Below are positions 35,101 through 42,518 of a stretch of DNA of 64,000 nucleotides, in pieces. The translations under genes were made by a program, and so were the position numbers. The stretch comes from Catelliglobosispora koreensis DSM 44566 (GTDB lineage Bacteria > Actinomycetota > Actinomycetes > Mycobacteriales > Micromonosporaceae). Position 1 is the stretch's first letter. Every line of letters begins with the position of its first letter. A model generated the notes under the pieces. The model saw only the letters and a program-made list of their open reading frames with translations, was not told where the DNA came from and searched no databases. The DNA is taken from contig NZ_KB903251.1 in the NCBI RefSeq assembly GCF_000379685.1, forward strand, positions 248,001-312,000, written 5' to 3'.

Positions 35101-35518
35101 GATGGGATTCGCTTGCCGCCTTGAGCCCGGCCGCTTCCAGCTTCAGATAACGCCGCGTCTTGCCCGCGGTCAGCGCGCCCACGAGCCAAGCGAGCGGGCC
35201 GGTTTGCGTGATGCCAATGGCGATCTCCGTGCCGTCAGGGCGGGAGGTGAGCCGGTGGAACGCCACGGTATGCACGCCAGGTGCGCGGTTGACCCACACG
35301 AACGACTCGCCCTCCTTGACTTCGGTCACCTCCCAGACGGCCTTCGGCAGCCCGGGCTGCGTCACACGAAACCGGTTGCCCGGCTTGAGGTTTGGCCCGT
35401 CCAGTCCAGCCACCTCCGTCATGGAGGTGGTCCACTGTGGCCACGTCGCCACCTCAGACAGGGCGCTCCAGCAGGTGTCGCGGGGAGCTGTGCTCACGAT
35501 GCTTTCGGCGTACTCCAT
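35093..35518 (-). CDS. SRPBCC-family lipid-binding protein
   Basis: A 141-residue START/polyketide-cyclase-like protein (EYAESIVSTAPRDTCWSALS, VTEVKEGESFVWVNRAPG). The fold forms a pocket for hydrophobic ligands. The ATG at 35518 matches the family start, and the longer upstream frame lies within the reductase gene. It overlaps the reductase end by 25 nt and the TetR start by 8 nt. Confidence 0.85.
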   Translation of the reverse strand: MEYAESIVSTAPRDTCWSALSEVATWPQWTTSMTEVAGLDGPNLKPGNRFRVTQPGLPKAVWEVTEVKEGESFVWVNRAPGVHTVAFHRLTSRPDGTEIAIGITQTGPLAWLVGALTAGKTRRYLKLEAAGLKAASESHRV

Positions 35519-36639
35519 GTACCAAATGGTACACCCATCGCCCGGCGCGTGACACCGGCCAGCAAGCGGCCGCTGAGCAGTCCGTTTCCTAGACCCAACT
35601 CCACGAACGTATCGAAGACCGCCTGATCGTCGGCTGCCGCGCGAATCCCCGCGTCGGCGATCCACGGTGCCGCCGCGAGCTTGGCGGTCAGCGTCGTGTG
35701 CCGCAGGTGCCGCGCCAGCTGGGCTCGCAGCCGCCTGCTGTAGTAGTGCGCGGCGAGCGGACCGGCCATCGCGGCCGCCTCCCCGGCGAAGGCTCCGGAC
35801 ACGAGCGCGTAGTAGATGCCCTCGCCGGTAAACGGATTGATGAGCGACAGGGCGTCGCCCGCGAGGAGAATCTGGCCCCGCCCGGGACGCGGCCGCCACG
35901 TCGACAACGGCAGCAAATGCGCGCGCAGCCCATCGATCTCACCGAGACCGGGCAACAAGGTCGTGAGCCGGTCGAGCAGATGCGCCCGTGACGTTGGCTC
36001 GCCCTGGATCAATTCTCCGTAGCCAACATTGCGCCTGCCGTCGCCGATCGGAAACGACCACGCGTAGGCGGGCCAGTGCCGTTTGGCCAAAACCAGGCGC
36101 TGGCTTAGTTCCGCGGCCGCTGGCTGTGCGGCGTACCCGCGAATGGCTATCGCGATATGGCCCGGCGGATTCTGTTTGACGCCAAGGAACTTGCGGACTA
36201 CCGAATTCGCCCCGTCGGCTCCGATCAGCGTGCGGGCCCGAATCCCATCCACCTCAACATGATCGCCGTCGCGGCGGATCTGCCGCACCACGTGCCGCCG
36301 GAACTCAGCGCCCGCCTCGATCGCGGCACTGACGAGGCGGGCATCGAAGACCGTTCGCGGGATCACATGGGCGGGCCGTCGCATGGGCCGCTTGGCCTGT
36401 GTCCCATTCGGGCTTTCTAAATGCAGGACATTGATTTCGGGGTACCCATCGAGCACGCCCGTGATCCCTAGCTCCCGCACGACATCAATCGCATGTGGAG
36501 CGATGCCGTCGCCGCAAGCCTTGTCCCGGGGGAAGTCGTAGCGATCGAGGAGCAGCACGCGCGCGCCGGCGTGAGCGGCGGCGATCGCCGCAGCGGCGCC
36601 AGCCGGCCCTGCTCCGGCGATGGCCACATCGAACACCAC
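35494..36639 (-). CDS. Geranylgeranyl-reductase-family FAD oxidoreductase
   Basis: A 381-residue flavoprotein. The N-terminal FAD fold is VAIAGAGPAGAAAAIAAAHAG, followed by the family motif DKACGDG. Other marks are the YAWSFPIGDG segment (YxWxFP) and the second FAD site LAGDALSLINPFTGEGI. Family members reduce polyprenyl chains of quinones, carotenoids or lipids. It is first in an apparent three-gene run with SRPBCC and TetR. Confidence 0.9.
   Translation of the reverse strand: MVFDVAIAGAGPAGAAAAIAAAHAGARVLLLDRYDFPRDKACGDGIAPHAIDVVRELGITGVLDGYPEINVLHLESPNGTQAKRPMRRPAHVIPRTVFDARLVSAAIEAGAEFRRHVVRQIRRDGDHVEVDGIRARTLIGADGANSVVRKFLGVKQNPPGHIAIAIRGYAAQPAAAELSQRLVLAKRHWPAYAWSFPIGDGRRNVGYGELIQGEPTSRAHLLDRLTTLLPGLGEIDGLRAHLLPLSTWRPRPGRGQILLAGDALSLINPFTGEGIYYALVSGAFAGEAAAMAGPLAAHYYSRRLRAQLARHLRHTTLTAKLAAAPWIADAGIRAAADDQAVFDTFVELGLGNGLLSGRLLAGVTRRAMGVPFGTWSTPKAS
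35518..35533. promoter_or_regulatory. Candidate TetR operator at the SRPBCC start
   Basis: TGTACC (35518-35523) and GGTACA (35528-35533) are perfect 6-bp arms around AAAT. The site abuts the start codon of the SRPBCC-TetR pair and lies inside the 3' end of the upstream reductase gene, which suggests an internal promoter. Because it is coding DNA, chance cannot be excluded. Confidence 0.45.
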
Positions 36640-36680
36640 TCAAGCGTAATGCCTGCGCGGGAGCGTTCCCCCGAACGAGT

Positions 36681-36717
36681 GTGTCCACGACGGACAGTGA
36701 CTGTCCGTCGTGGACAC
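36681..36717. terminator. Strong terminator hairpin after the chitinase gene
   Basis: GTGTCCACGACGGACAG pairs perfectly over 17 bp with CTGTCCGTCGTGGACAC around a 3-nt loop. It lies between the chitinase stop and the reductase start, both on the minus strand. It isolates the two units. Confidence 0.85.
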
Positions 36718-36725
36718 TTTCATGT

Positions 36726-37799
36726 TCAGCAGTAGAGGTTGTTACCGGCCGTCGTGCCGAGGATCGAGACGAACTGCTGGTAGGCGTTGACCCGGCTCTG
36801 AACCTGCGCCGGGTTGCCGCCGTTGCATTCGATCGAGCCGTTGATGCTGCGGATCGTCTCACCGAAGCCAGCGCCGTTGACCATCGCGTTGTGTGGGGTC
36901 ATCGTGCCCGGGCCACTTTGCGTATTCCAGTACCACAAGGCGGTCTTCCAGGCCACGGCCGCGTCGTTTTGCACGAGCCACGGGTTGGTCAGCAACGGCA
37001 GTCCGAGCGCGTCACCGGCGGCCTTGTAGTTGAAGTTCCAGCTGAGCTGGATCGGACCACGGCCGTAGTAGGCGGCCTGGCCAGCCGGACACCCGTAGGA
37101 CTGACCCCAGTCGCAGTAGTGCGGGTAGTTAGCCGTGTTCTGCTCCACGATGTGGACCAGGCCGCCGGTCTCGTGATTCACGTTGGCCAGGAAGGCCGCC
37201 GCTTCGCGCCGGCGCACCGTGTCCGTGCCTGTCGTGGTGAACGCCGGATAGGCGCTCAAAGCGGCGACCAGGCCTTGGTAGGTGTAAAACGGATTGCGCC
37301 CCGGGAACATCTGGTTGAACTGATCTTCGGTCACGATGAAGCCGCCGGGATGGGGCGGCGGTGTCGTCGGTGGCGTTCCGCTGCAGGTGAAGGGGTCCCA
37401 GTACCAGGTGCTGATGGTGGGATCGTAACCCGGGTTCCCGTGCTCAGCGATGTAGTACAAGCCGTTGGTGTAGCGGACGATGGCACCAGCGTTGTACCAC
37501 GTTCCCGCTGCCCAGTTGGGATAGGTGCAGCTGCCGCCCGGAGGCGGTGCCGTCCCGCCGCACATGCCCTGGTCTTCCCAGACGCCCGTGGTGCCGGGAG
37601 GCGCTTCGCCTTGCGTCCACCACTTGGCCCGCCAGTTGTGGCTGTTGTGGGAGGCGGGCATCCCTCCGGTGTAGACGGCCGACGAATTCCATGCGGCGGC
37701 ACAGTCAACGGCTGACGCCTGGGTCATGGGCAAAACCACGGCCAGGGTGCCGACCACCATCATGGTGGCCGCTGTCGCGATGGTGCGCAGTCTCCACAT
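36726..37799 (-). CDS. Secreted GH19 chitinase with two CBM5/12 modules
   Basis: A 357-residue exported enzyme that cleaves chitin. A signal peptide (to about residue 30) is followed by two chitin-binding CBM5/12 modules (about 33-80 and 91-139; YTGGMPASHNSHNWRAKWW and WAAGTWYNAGAIV). A proline-rich linker leads to the GH19 domain (about 155-357). The catalytic acid is in NHETGG (Glu210), and the GRGPIQLSWNFNY motif shapes the cleft. Having two binding modules is less common than one for GH19 enzymes. A conserved-looking 17-bp palindrome lies upstream and may mediate chitin or chitosan-linked regulation. Confidence 0.95.
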   Translation of the reverse strand: MWRLRTIATAATMMVVGTLAVVLPMTQASAVDCAAAWNSSAVYTGGMPASHNSHNWRAKWWTQGEAPPGTTGVWEDQGMCGGTAPPPGGSCTYPNWAAGTWYNAGAIVRYTNGLYYIAEHGNPGYDPTISTWYWDPFTCSGTPPTTPPPHPGGFIVTEDQFNQMFPGRNPFYTYQGLVAALSAYPAFTTTGTDTVRRREAAAFLANVNHETGGLVHIVEQNTANYPHYCDWGQSYGCPAGQAAYYGRGPIQLSWNFNYKAAGDALGLPLLTNPWLVQNDAAVAWKTALWYWNTQSGPGTMTPHNAMVNGAGFGETIRSINGSIECNGGNPAQVQSRVNAYQQFVSILGTTAGNNLYC

Positions 37800-37850
37800 G
37801 TGTACTCCTTTCGGTGTACATGTATCGATGTCAAAACACCGTAACAGCTA

Positions 37851-37867
37851 TTAAGAAAGCTTCCTAA
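37851..37867. promoter_or_regulatory. 17-bp palindrome upstream of the chitinase gene
   Basis: On the minus strand it reads TTAGGAAGCTTTCTTAA: 8-bp arms, 6 of 8 matching, around a central C. It resembles the TTAGGAAA-S-TTTCCTAA type sites bound by ROK-family regulators such as CsnR of the Streptomyces chitosanase gene, as I recall them. Confidence 0.5.
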
Positions 37868-37914
37868 TAAAAGTTCTGGAGTGGATCGTCAGTGCAAGGT
37901 CATAGGCTGACGGC

Positions 37915-39081
37915 GTGCTGCACACGCTCGCTGTCGAGAACTACCGGTCACTGCGCCGGCTCGTGCTGCCGTTGCGCCGCCTTAACGTGATCACAGGAGC
38001 CAACGGCAGCGGAAAGTCCAATCTCTACCGTGCGTTGCGGTTGCTGGCTAACTTCGCCAACAATGGCGCGGTGTCCGCCCTGGCACACGAAGGCGGGCTG
38101 CCCTCGACCATGTGGGCCGGCCCGCAGCACGTCACTAAGGCCATGAAGCAAGGCAAACAGGCCGTTCAGGGGACGGTGCGCACCGGGCCGGTGAGCCTGA
38201 AACTGGGGTTCGCCGGGGATGACTTTGGCTATGCGGCTGACCTTGGCTTACCAGTACCAGCTGACACGGCTTTTGGTCTTGATCCTGAGATCAAAGTGGA
38301 GTGTTTGTGGGCGGGGCCGGTGCTCAGGACATCCGGCATCATCGCGTCTCGTGGCGGGCCAACGGCCAAGGTGCGTGACGCTGATGGACGCTGGCACACG
38401 ATCCGCGAAGCGCTGCGTCCCTTTGACAGCATGCTCAGTGAACTCGCCGATCCCGTGCGCGCGCCCGAACTCATGCGCATGCGAGAGCGCATCCGCTCCT
38501 GGCGGTTCTATGACCACCTGCGCACCGACGCCTTCGCCCCCGCACGCGCCGCCCAGATCGGCACGCGGACTCCGGTTCTGAGTCACGACGGAGCCGACCT
38601 TGCCGCCGCTCTGCAAACGATCGCCGAGATCGGCGACGCCGCCGCGTTAGAGGAAGCCATCGATCTGGCCTTCGAGGGCAGCCGCTTATCGGTGCGCAAC
38701 GACAACGGGCGCTTTGAACTCCTGTTACGCCAGCCCGGCATGTTACGTCCACTGACCGCCGCCGAGCTGTCCGACGGAACGTTGCGCTATCTGCTGTGGG
38801 TGGCTGCGTTGCTGACTCCAAGACCGCCGGAGTTGCTGGTGCTAAACGAACCCGAGACCAGTCTGCACCCAGACCTGTTGCCCGCCTTGGGCAAACTGAT
38901 CGGCTCAGCCGCCCGCAACGCTCAGCTCATCGTTGTCACCCACGCCTCAGCACTGGCCGACGTGCTGGAGAAGCAGCCCGTGGACGTTCAGATGACCCAG
39001 CTCGTCAAGGAACTAGGCGAGACAACCGTTGAGGGACAAGGAAGACTCGATTCTCCCTTGTGGTACTGGCCGGACCGTTAA
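37915..39081 (+). CDS. AAA-family ATPase (RecF/SMC-like, AAA_21)
   Basis: A 388-residue cytoplasmic ATPase. Walker A is GANGSGKSN near the N-terminus. The ABC-type signature is ELSDGTLRY, Walker B is LLVLNEPETSLHP, and the switch His is in VTHASAL. Such proteins form OLD/RecF-like dimers. Some partner with nucleases in defence, but no partner gene is adjacent and the protein has no Toprim domain, so the role stays open. The GTG start follows a short AT-rich gap shared with the chitinase promoter. Confidence 0.85.
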   Translation: MLHTLAVENYRSLRRLVLPLRRLNVITGANGSGKSNLYRALRLLANFANNGAVSALAHEGGLPSTMWAGPQHVTKAMKQGKQAVQGTVRTGPVSLKLGFAGDDFGYAADLGLPVPADTAFGLDPEIKVECLWAGPVLRTSGIIASRGGPTAKVRDADGRWHTIREALRPFDSMLSELADPVRAPELMRMRERIRSWRFYDHLRTDAFAPARAAQIGTRTPVLSHDGADLAAALQTIAEIGDAAALEEAIDLAFEGSRLSVRNDNGRFELLLRQPGMLRPLTAAELSDGTLRYLLWVAALLTPRPPELLVLNEPETSLHPDLLPALGKLIGSAARNAQLIVVTHASALADVLEKQPVDVQMTQLVKELGETTVEGQGRLDSPLWYWPDR

Positions 39082-39149
39082 CCTAAGTTTGTGCTAAGTG
39101 GGGGAGCGGAAACTGGAGCCGTAGACATAGGCGGCTGACAATCGGTGCC

Positions 39150-40709
39150 ATGGCCCGAAATTTGTTTATGAACCGTCCTAAGCAGAGACGGGGGGTCGCG
39201 GCCTGTCTAGCACTTGCCGTGACCGCAGCGCTGATGGCGGCCTGTAAGGGGCGGGCGACCGCGCCGACTGACATCACCGCCACGACGGCGATCCTGCACG
39301 CGCAGACGGAATGTGTCGCCGACACCATGAACAACCCGTGCACCGGCTGGTTCCAGTATTGGGCTGACGGCAGCACGACTGTCCTCACCACGCCAAAAGT
39401 CACCGTCAACGCCAGCACCGGCGGGATGATTGACTTCAAGCAAACGGTAACCGGGCTGACACCGGACACGTTCTACCGGTACCAGTTCTGCGGTTACGGT
39501 GACACCAATGTCGCCCAGCCGGGCTTGTGTGTGGGCTCCTTCGGCGGAGTCGTGACGCAGCCGGGCACTCAGCCCGCCGCCTCGGATTACAGTGCCACGC
39601 AGAACTTCCGCACGGCCTCGGCCAGCACGGGCGGGACCGTCGACATTGGACGTGTTCTGTCTGGCGCGGACACGACGGCCAAGCCGATTGGCCGCGATGG
39701 CGGGCACAGCATCGCCTACTCGCCGAACCAGTCGCTGTGGCTGTTCGGTGACACCGTGCAGCGCAACGGCCCGGCGTTCCTGGCGCTGGGCACGGCCGCG
39801 GCAGGGCCCTTCGTTCCCGGGGTCGCGCCAACCACCCTGAACGAACTGCCCCGTCCACCGGCCGCTCCCATGCCTGGGCTCACCTCACCGGCAAATTTCT
39901 TCCCGACGGTGACCGGGCTCGTGACGCCAGACGATCCACCGGTCGCGTGCGGCAGCTCCGGCAGCGACAGTTATGCCGCCGCTTGGGAATCGGGCGGCGC
40001 CCGCATCCCGGGCACCAACCGCGTGCTTCTGTTCTGGGCGGAGATCTGTGTCGCCATTGGAGATGGCCGCGGCTGGCCGGTGCAACGCTGGCGCATGGCC
40101 GAATACGACCCGGCGACGAACCGGTTCCTTCGGTTCTTCACACCCTTCGTCTCCAACCCGATGTCGGCCGGGCTGCCGCCCGAGCTGACGATGTCCAACC
40201 CCGTGTTCGGTAACGACGGCTACCTTTATCTGTTTGGCAGCAAGCAGAACCCGGACACCGTCTTCGTCGCACGAGTCAGCGCCGACCCCGCGATGTGGGG
40301 CAACGCGGCAAACTATCGTTGGTGGGGCCGTCCTGGTGGCGCCGCCGCACAGTGGACAACCGACTACGCCTCGGTGACGTCGGTGGTCACGGGTATCCAG
40401 CCGTGGAGCATTCACGTCGCGGATTTCAGTGGCGTGGGCGGCGGCAAGAAGCTCGCCATGATGGTCAAGGACAGTTTCTTCGACAGCCCGCATTTCCGGC
40501 TCTACACAGCTGATTCGCCGCTCGGGCCGTGGACCGCGGGACCGGCCGGACGGGTTCCGGACCACTGCCAGGGTGGCGGCTTCGGCTGCTACGCGTTTGT
40601 CGGGCATCCAGAGCTCAGCTCAGCAACGTCCTATGTGTACTCGTGGTACTCACCTGGCGATCGTCAACCCGACGGCGGCCACGTCCGCCTCGGCACCATC
40701 CGCTGGTAA
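39150..40709 (+). CDS. Secreted lipoprotein, DUF4185-like beta-propeller
   Basis: A 519-residue exported protein. A signal peptide with lipobox LMAAC is followed by a fibronectin-III-like region of about 110 residues (ITATTAILHAQTEC, TGLTPDTFYRYQFCGYG). Then comes a propeller-like domain (GRDGGHSIAYSPNQSLWLFG, FGNDGYLYLFGSKQNPDTVF, GHPELSSATSYVYSWYSPG) resembling DUF4185/GH43-type folds. No catalytic triad is evident. An ATG 18 nt downstream could be the true start. Confidence 0.7.
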   Translation: MARNLFMNRPKQRRGVAACLALAVTAALMAACKGRATAPTDITATTAILHAQTECVADTMNNPCTGWFQYWADGSTTVLTTPKVTVNASTGGMIDFKQTVTGLTPDTFYRYQFCGYGDTNVAQPGLCVGSFGGVVTQPGTQPAASDYSATQNFRTASASTGGTVDIGRVLSGADTTAKPIGRDGGHSIAYSPNQSLWLFGDTVQRNGPAFLALGTAAAGPFVPGVAPTTLNELPRPPAAPMPGLTSPANFFPTVTGLVTPDDPPVACGSSGSDSYAAAWESGGARIPGTNRVLLFWAEICVAIGDGRGWPVQRWRMAEYDPATNRFLRFFTPFVSNPMSAGLPPELTMSNPVFGNDGYLYLFGSKQNPDTVFVARVSADPAMWGNAANYRWWGRPGGAAAQWTTDYASVTSVVTGIQPWSIHVADFSGVGGGKKLAMMVKDSFFDSPHFRLYTADSPLGPWTAGPAGRVPDHCQGGGFGCYAFVGHPELSSATSYVYSWYSPGDRQPDGGHVRLGTIRW

Positions 40710-40716
40710 GTCCTTG

Positions 40717-40766
40717 CGCCCCTTCACCCACTGCGGCGCCACGGCGCTGCAGTGGGCGAAGGGGCG
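40717..40766. terminator. Composite terminator hairpin after the DUF4185-like gene
   Basis: CGCCCCTTC (40717-40725) pairs with GAAGGGGCG (40758-40766), and the inner CACTGC pairs with GCAGTG (40749-40754). Together they give a long stem 7 nt after the stop codon. It lacks a U-tract. Confidence 0.75.
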
Positions 40767-40858
40767 TGCCCCGCCTTACATGGGTGCGGAAAACGCGTAC
40801 GCTCGCTGCCCGCGTATAGGGGGACTTACATCGGATGGGGATTGCGCGCGGAGCTGCT

Positions 40859-40981
40859 GGTCAGGACTCTGCACTAGTGCACACGGGCAACAGCGGCGAA
40901 CGCCCAATGCGGCTGAGCTGGAAGCGGGCAAGGCCGTCACCTGGCGGTGTTGCCCGCTTCCGCTGGTGCAGACTCCTGACC
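40859..40981. other. Highly structured 123-bp element (candidate ncRNA or MITE)
   Basis: An outer stem joins GGTCAGGACTCTGCAC (40859-40874) to GTGCAGACTCCTGACC (40966-40981), 15 of 16 bases. Inside lies a perfect 12-bp hairpin, GGAAGCGGGCAA (40920-40931) with TTGCCCGCTTCC (40950-40961), and a smaller GGGC...GCCC hairpin (about 40883-40906). The whole would fold as a three-way junction. It lies in a roughly 500-bp gap with no convincing coding frame. I see no target-site duplication that would prove a mobile element, and I do not recognise a known RNA family. Confidence 0.5.
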
Positions 40982-41015
40982 TGTGCGAATGACTAAGCCA
41001 ACGGATCGGATGTTA

Positions 41016-41033
41016 GCCCGCGTGTATGCGGGC
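41016..41033. terminator. Short hairpin in the 40.7-41.2 kb gap
   Basis: GCCCGC-gtgtat-GCGGGC is a perfect 6-bp stem. It may end transcription from either side. The rest of the gap up to 41204 shows nothing I can support. Confidence 0.4.
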
Positions 41034-41204
41034 AGAAACCATACGCACTCTGCGACTACCTACCGGCCATGGCGTCACCGCATGAGGCCGGCGGCAGTGG
41101 ACCACGCGTAGGGGGCGGCAGGGTGACCCCACGTGGGCGGCGGCCGTTGACCCGCAGGCGCTGGCGGCGATGGCGCAACCTGGGGGCGGTTGTGATGGAG
41201 AACG

Positions 41205-42404
41205 TCAGGTGGTCGTGAAAGATTGCATGGCTTCGCGGGAGTTGGGCAGAGAGTAGGCGCTCATCATCATGCTGAAGTTGCCGAAGGTGGAACCGTTGTA
41301 GAGCCACGCGTTCGGGCATTCGGCTAGGCGGCTGGTGAACTGCCGCTGGCGGGAGTCCAAGGCGGAGAACGGGGTGCCGGGAGCGATGGCGCCGTTGGGG
41401 AACGCGAGCTGGAGGGCGGCTGCCGTGACGGGGAGTGAGGCGGTGCCGGACATGGAGCCGAAGCGGGCCAGCATGGCGGCGAAGGCGGCATCCGCGTTGG
41501 CGGGACCTGTTTGCACCGCAGCCATCGCGGCGTAGCCAGACAGATCGCCGTTGAGGAAAGGGATGCGCTCGTCAGCGGCGTCGGGGCTGGCCGTCCAGTG
41601 GAGGAGTTCGGTCACGGCGAGAGGGGGAGTGGTGTCGCGGTGCGTTTGGGCGAGTGCGACCGCGGCGCCCCAGCGGGTCAGTGGTTGCGCGTCGGTGAGG
41701 AACGCCTCACTGATGTCACTGCCGAGAAGACCAAGAGCGGCAACGGAAGTGGCCGACAAGACCGGGTCGCTGGCCGTGGCGGCGGAGAGCACCGGGATGC
41801 TGTCCGCTGCTTCTTCGGGGAACCAAGCCAGGGCGTAGGCGGCACGGGTCGCCACGGCGAGGTCTGGATCGGACAGAAGGGTCCGCAGGAACGCAACGCC
41901 GGCCTTCACCGCGTCGTAAGCGGCGACGGCGATATAAGCGAAGTAGCGGTTCTGGTCCTCATCGGACAGTTCCTCAAGGAACGCATACTCCTCTACTTCT
42001 TCGTCTTCTTCCAAGTCGTCAGGCGCGTAGTCGTGTGACTGCGCGACCAGTTCCGCACCACCGGCCGACTCTTCGCGATGTGCGGCGATCGGCAGCGGGA
42101 ACGGCAGCCACTGCTCGTCATAGCCGATCGCGATTGAGGTGAGAAGACCCAGGATGTCCGCCCGGTTCGGTGCGGCCGGATTGCCAAGCAGCTCAAGCAA
42201 AAACGGGACGGCGTAAGCCGTGGCCTCATAACGCGTGCCCTGGTGGAAGATGTTGCCGTAGAGGTCGTATAGGGCTTTGCCGCGCAGGCCGGCGTCATCG
42301 GACGCGAGTGCCCGCAACTGGCCTGGCACATCGTCGGCGGTGCCGTAGGCGTGACCAAGGCGAGCCCAGTCGATTGAGTCGAGTCCCTCAAGCATGCCGG
42401 CCAT
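41205..42404 (-). CDS. HEAT-repeat-like protein of unknown function
   Basis: A protein of about 399 residues. It has repeated Ala/Leu-rich helix pairs (AYAVPFLLELLGNP, RAAYALAWFPEEAADSIPVL, SATSVAALGLLGSDISEAF) typical of HEAT or armadillo folds, and an acidic loop near residue 130 (DDLEEDEEVEEYAFLEE). Such proteins serve as binding scaffolds. The start is uncertain: ATG codons at 42404 and 42395 are both possible. It is divergent from the LacI regulator. Confidence 0.7.
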   Translation of the reverse strand: MAGMLEGLDSIDWARLGHAYGTADDVPGQLRALASDDAGLRGKALYDLYGNIFHQGTRYEATAYAVPFLLELLGNPAAPNRADILGLLTSIAIGYDEQWLPFPLPIAAHREESAGGAELVAQSHDYAPDDLEEDEEVEEYAFLEELSDEDQNRYFAYIAVAAYDAVKAGVAFLRTLLSDPDLAVATRAAYALAWFPEEAADSIPVLSAATASDPVLSATSVAALGLLGSDISEAFLTDAQPLTRWGAAVALAQTHRDTTPPLAVTELLHWTASPDAADERIPFLNGDLSGYAAMAAVQTGPANADAAFAAMLARFGSMSGTASLPVTAAALQLAFPNGAIAPGTPFSALDSRQRQFTSRLAECPNAWLYNGSTFGNFSMMMSAYSLPNSREAMQSFTTT

Positions 42405-42448
42405 CGTCGCACAGGCGGGGTGCAAGGAAACAAGTCCGTAACAAGCTC

Positions 42449-42478
42449 TTGACGCCGTGGACCTTACGGGTGCAGACT
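42449..42478 (+). promoter_or_regulatory. Candidate promoter of the second LacI operon
   Basis: TTGACG (42449-42454) and CAGACT (42473-42478) are 18 bp apart. The first GTAAACGTTTAC operator starts 3 bp after the -10, well placed for repression. Confidence 0.45.
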
Positions 42479-42481
42479 CCC

Positions 42482-42493
42482 GTAAACGTTTAC
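42482..42493. promoter_or_regulatory. LacI operator O1 of the second sugar operon
   Basis: GTAAACGTTTAC is a perfect 12-bp palindrome with the central CG typical of LacI/GalR sites. Its flanks (C before, AA after) match the second copy 44 bp downstream. Confidence 0.8.
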
Positions 42494-42518
42494 AAGATGA
42501 GAAGCGGAGGTGCGGATC

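Noticed and set aside
36495-37715. A 406-codon plus-strand frame opposite the chitinase
   Set aside because: It is Arg/Ala/Gly-rich, low in family likeness, and lies opposite a complete GH19 gene.
40859-40981. The element as a proven MITE or insertion sequence
   Set aside because: The terminal repeats are good, but there is no target-site duplication and no second copy in the window. It was kept only as an open candidate.
40573-40992. Overlapping short frames in the 40.7-41.2 kb gap that look like a 139-residue protein
   Set aside because: They begin inside the upstream gene in another frame and run through hairpins. Composition is unlike neighbouring proteins and no ribosome site is present.
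41016-41033. Possible CRISPR or tRNA-like feature from clustered hairpins in the gap
   Set aside because: No repeat-spacer periodicity is visible. The hairpins do not form a cloverleaf with conserved T-loop sequence.
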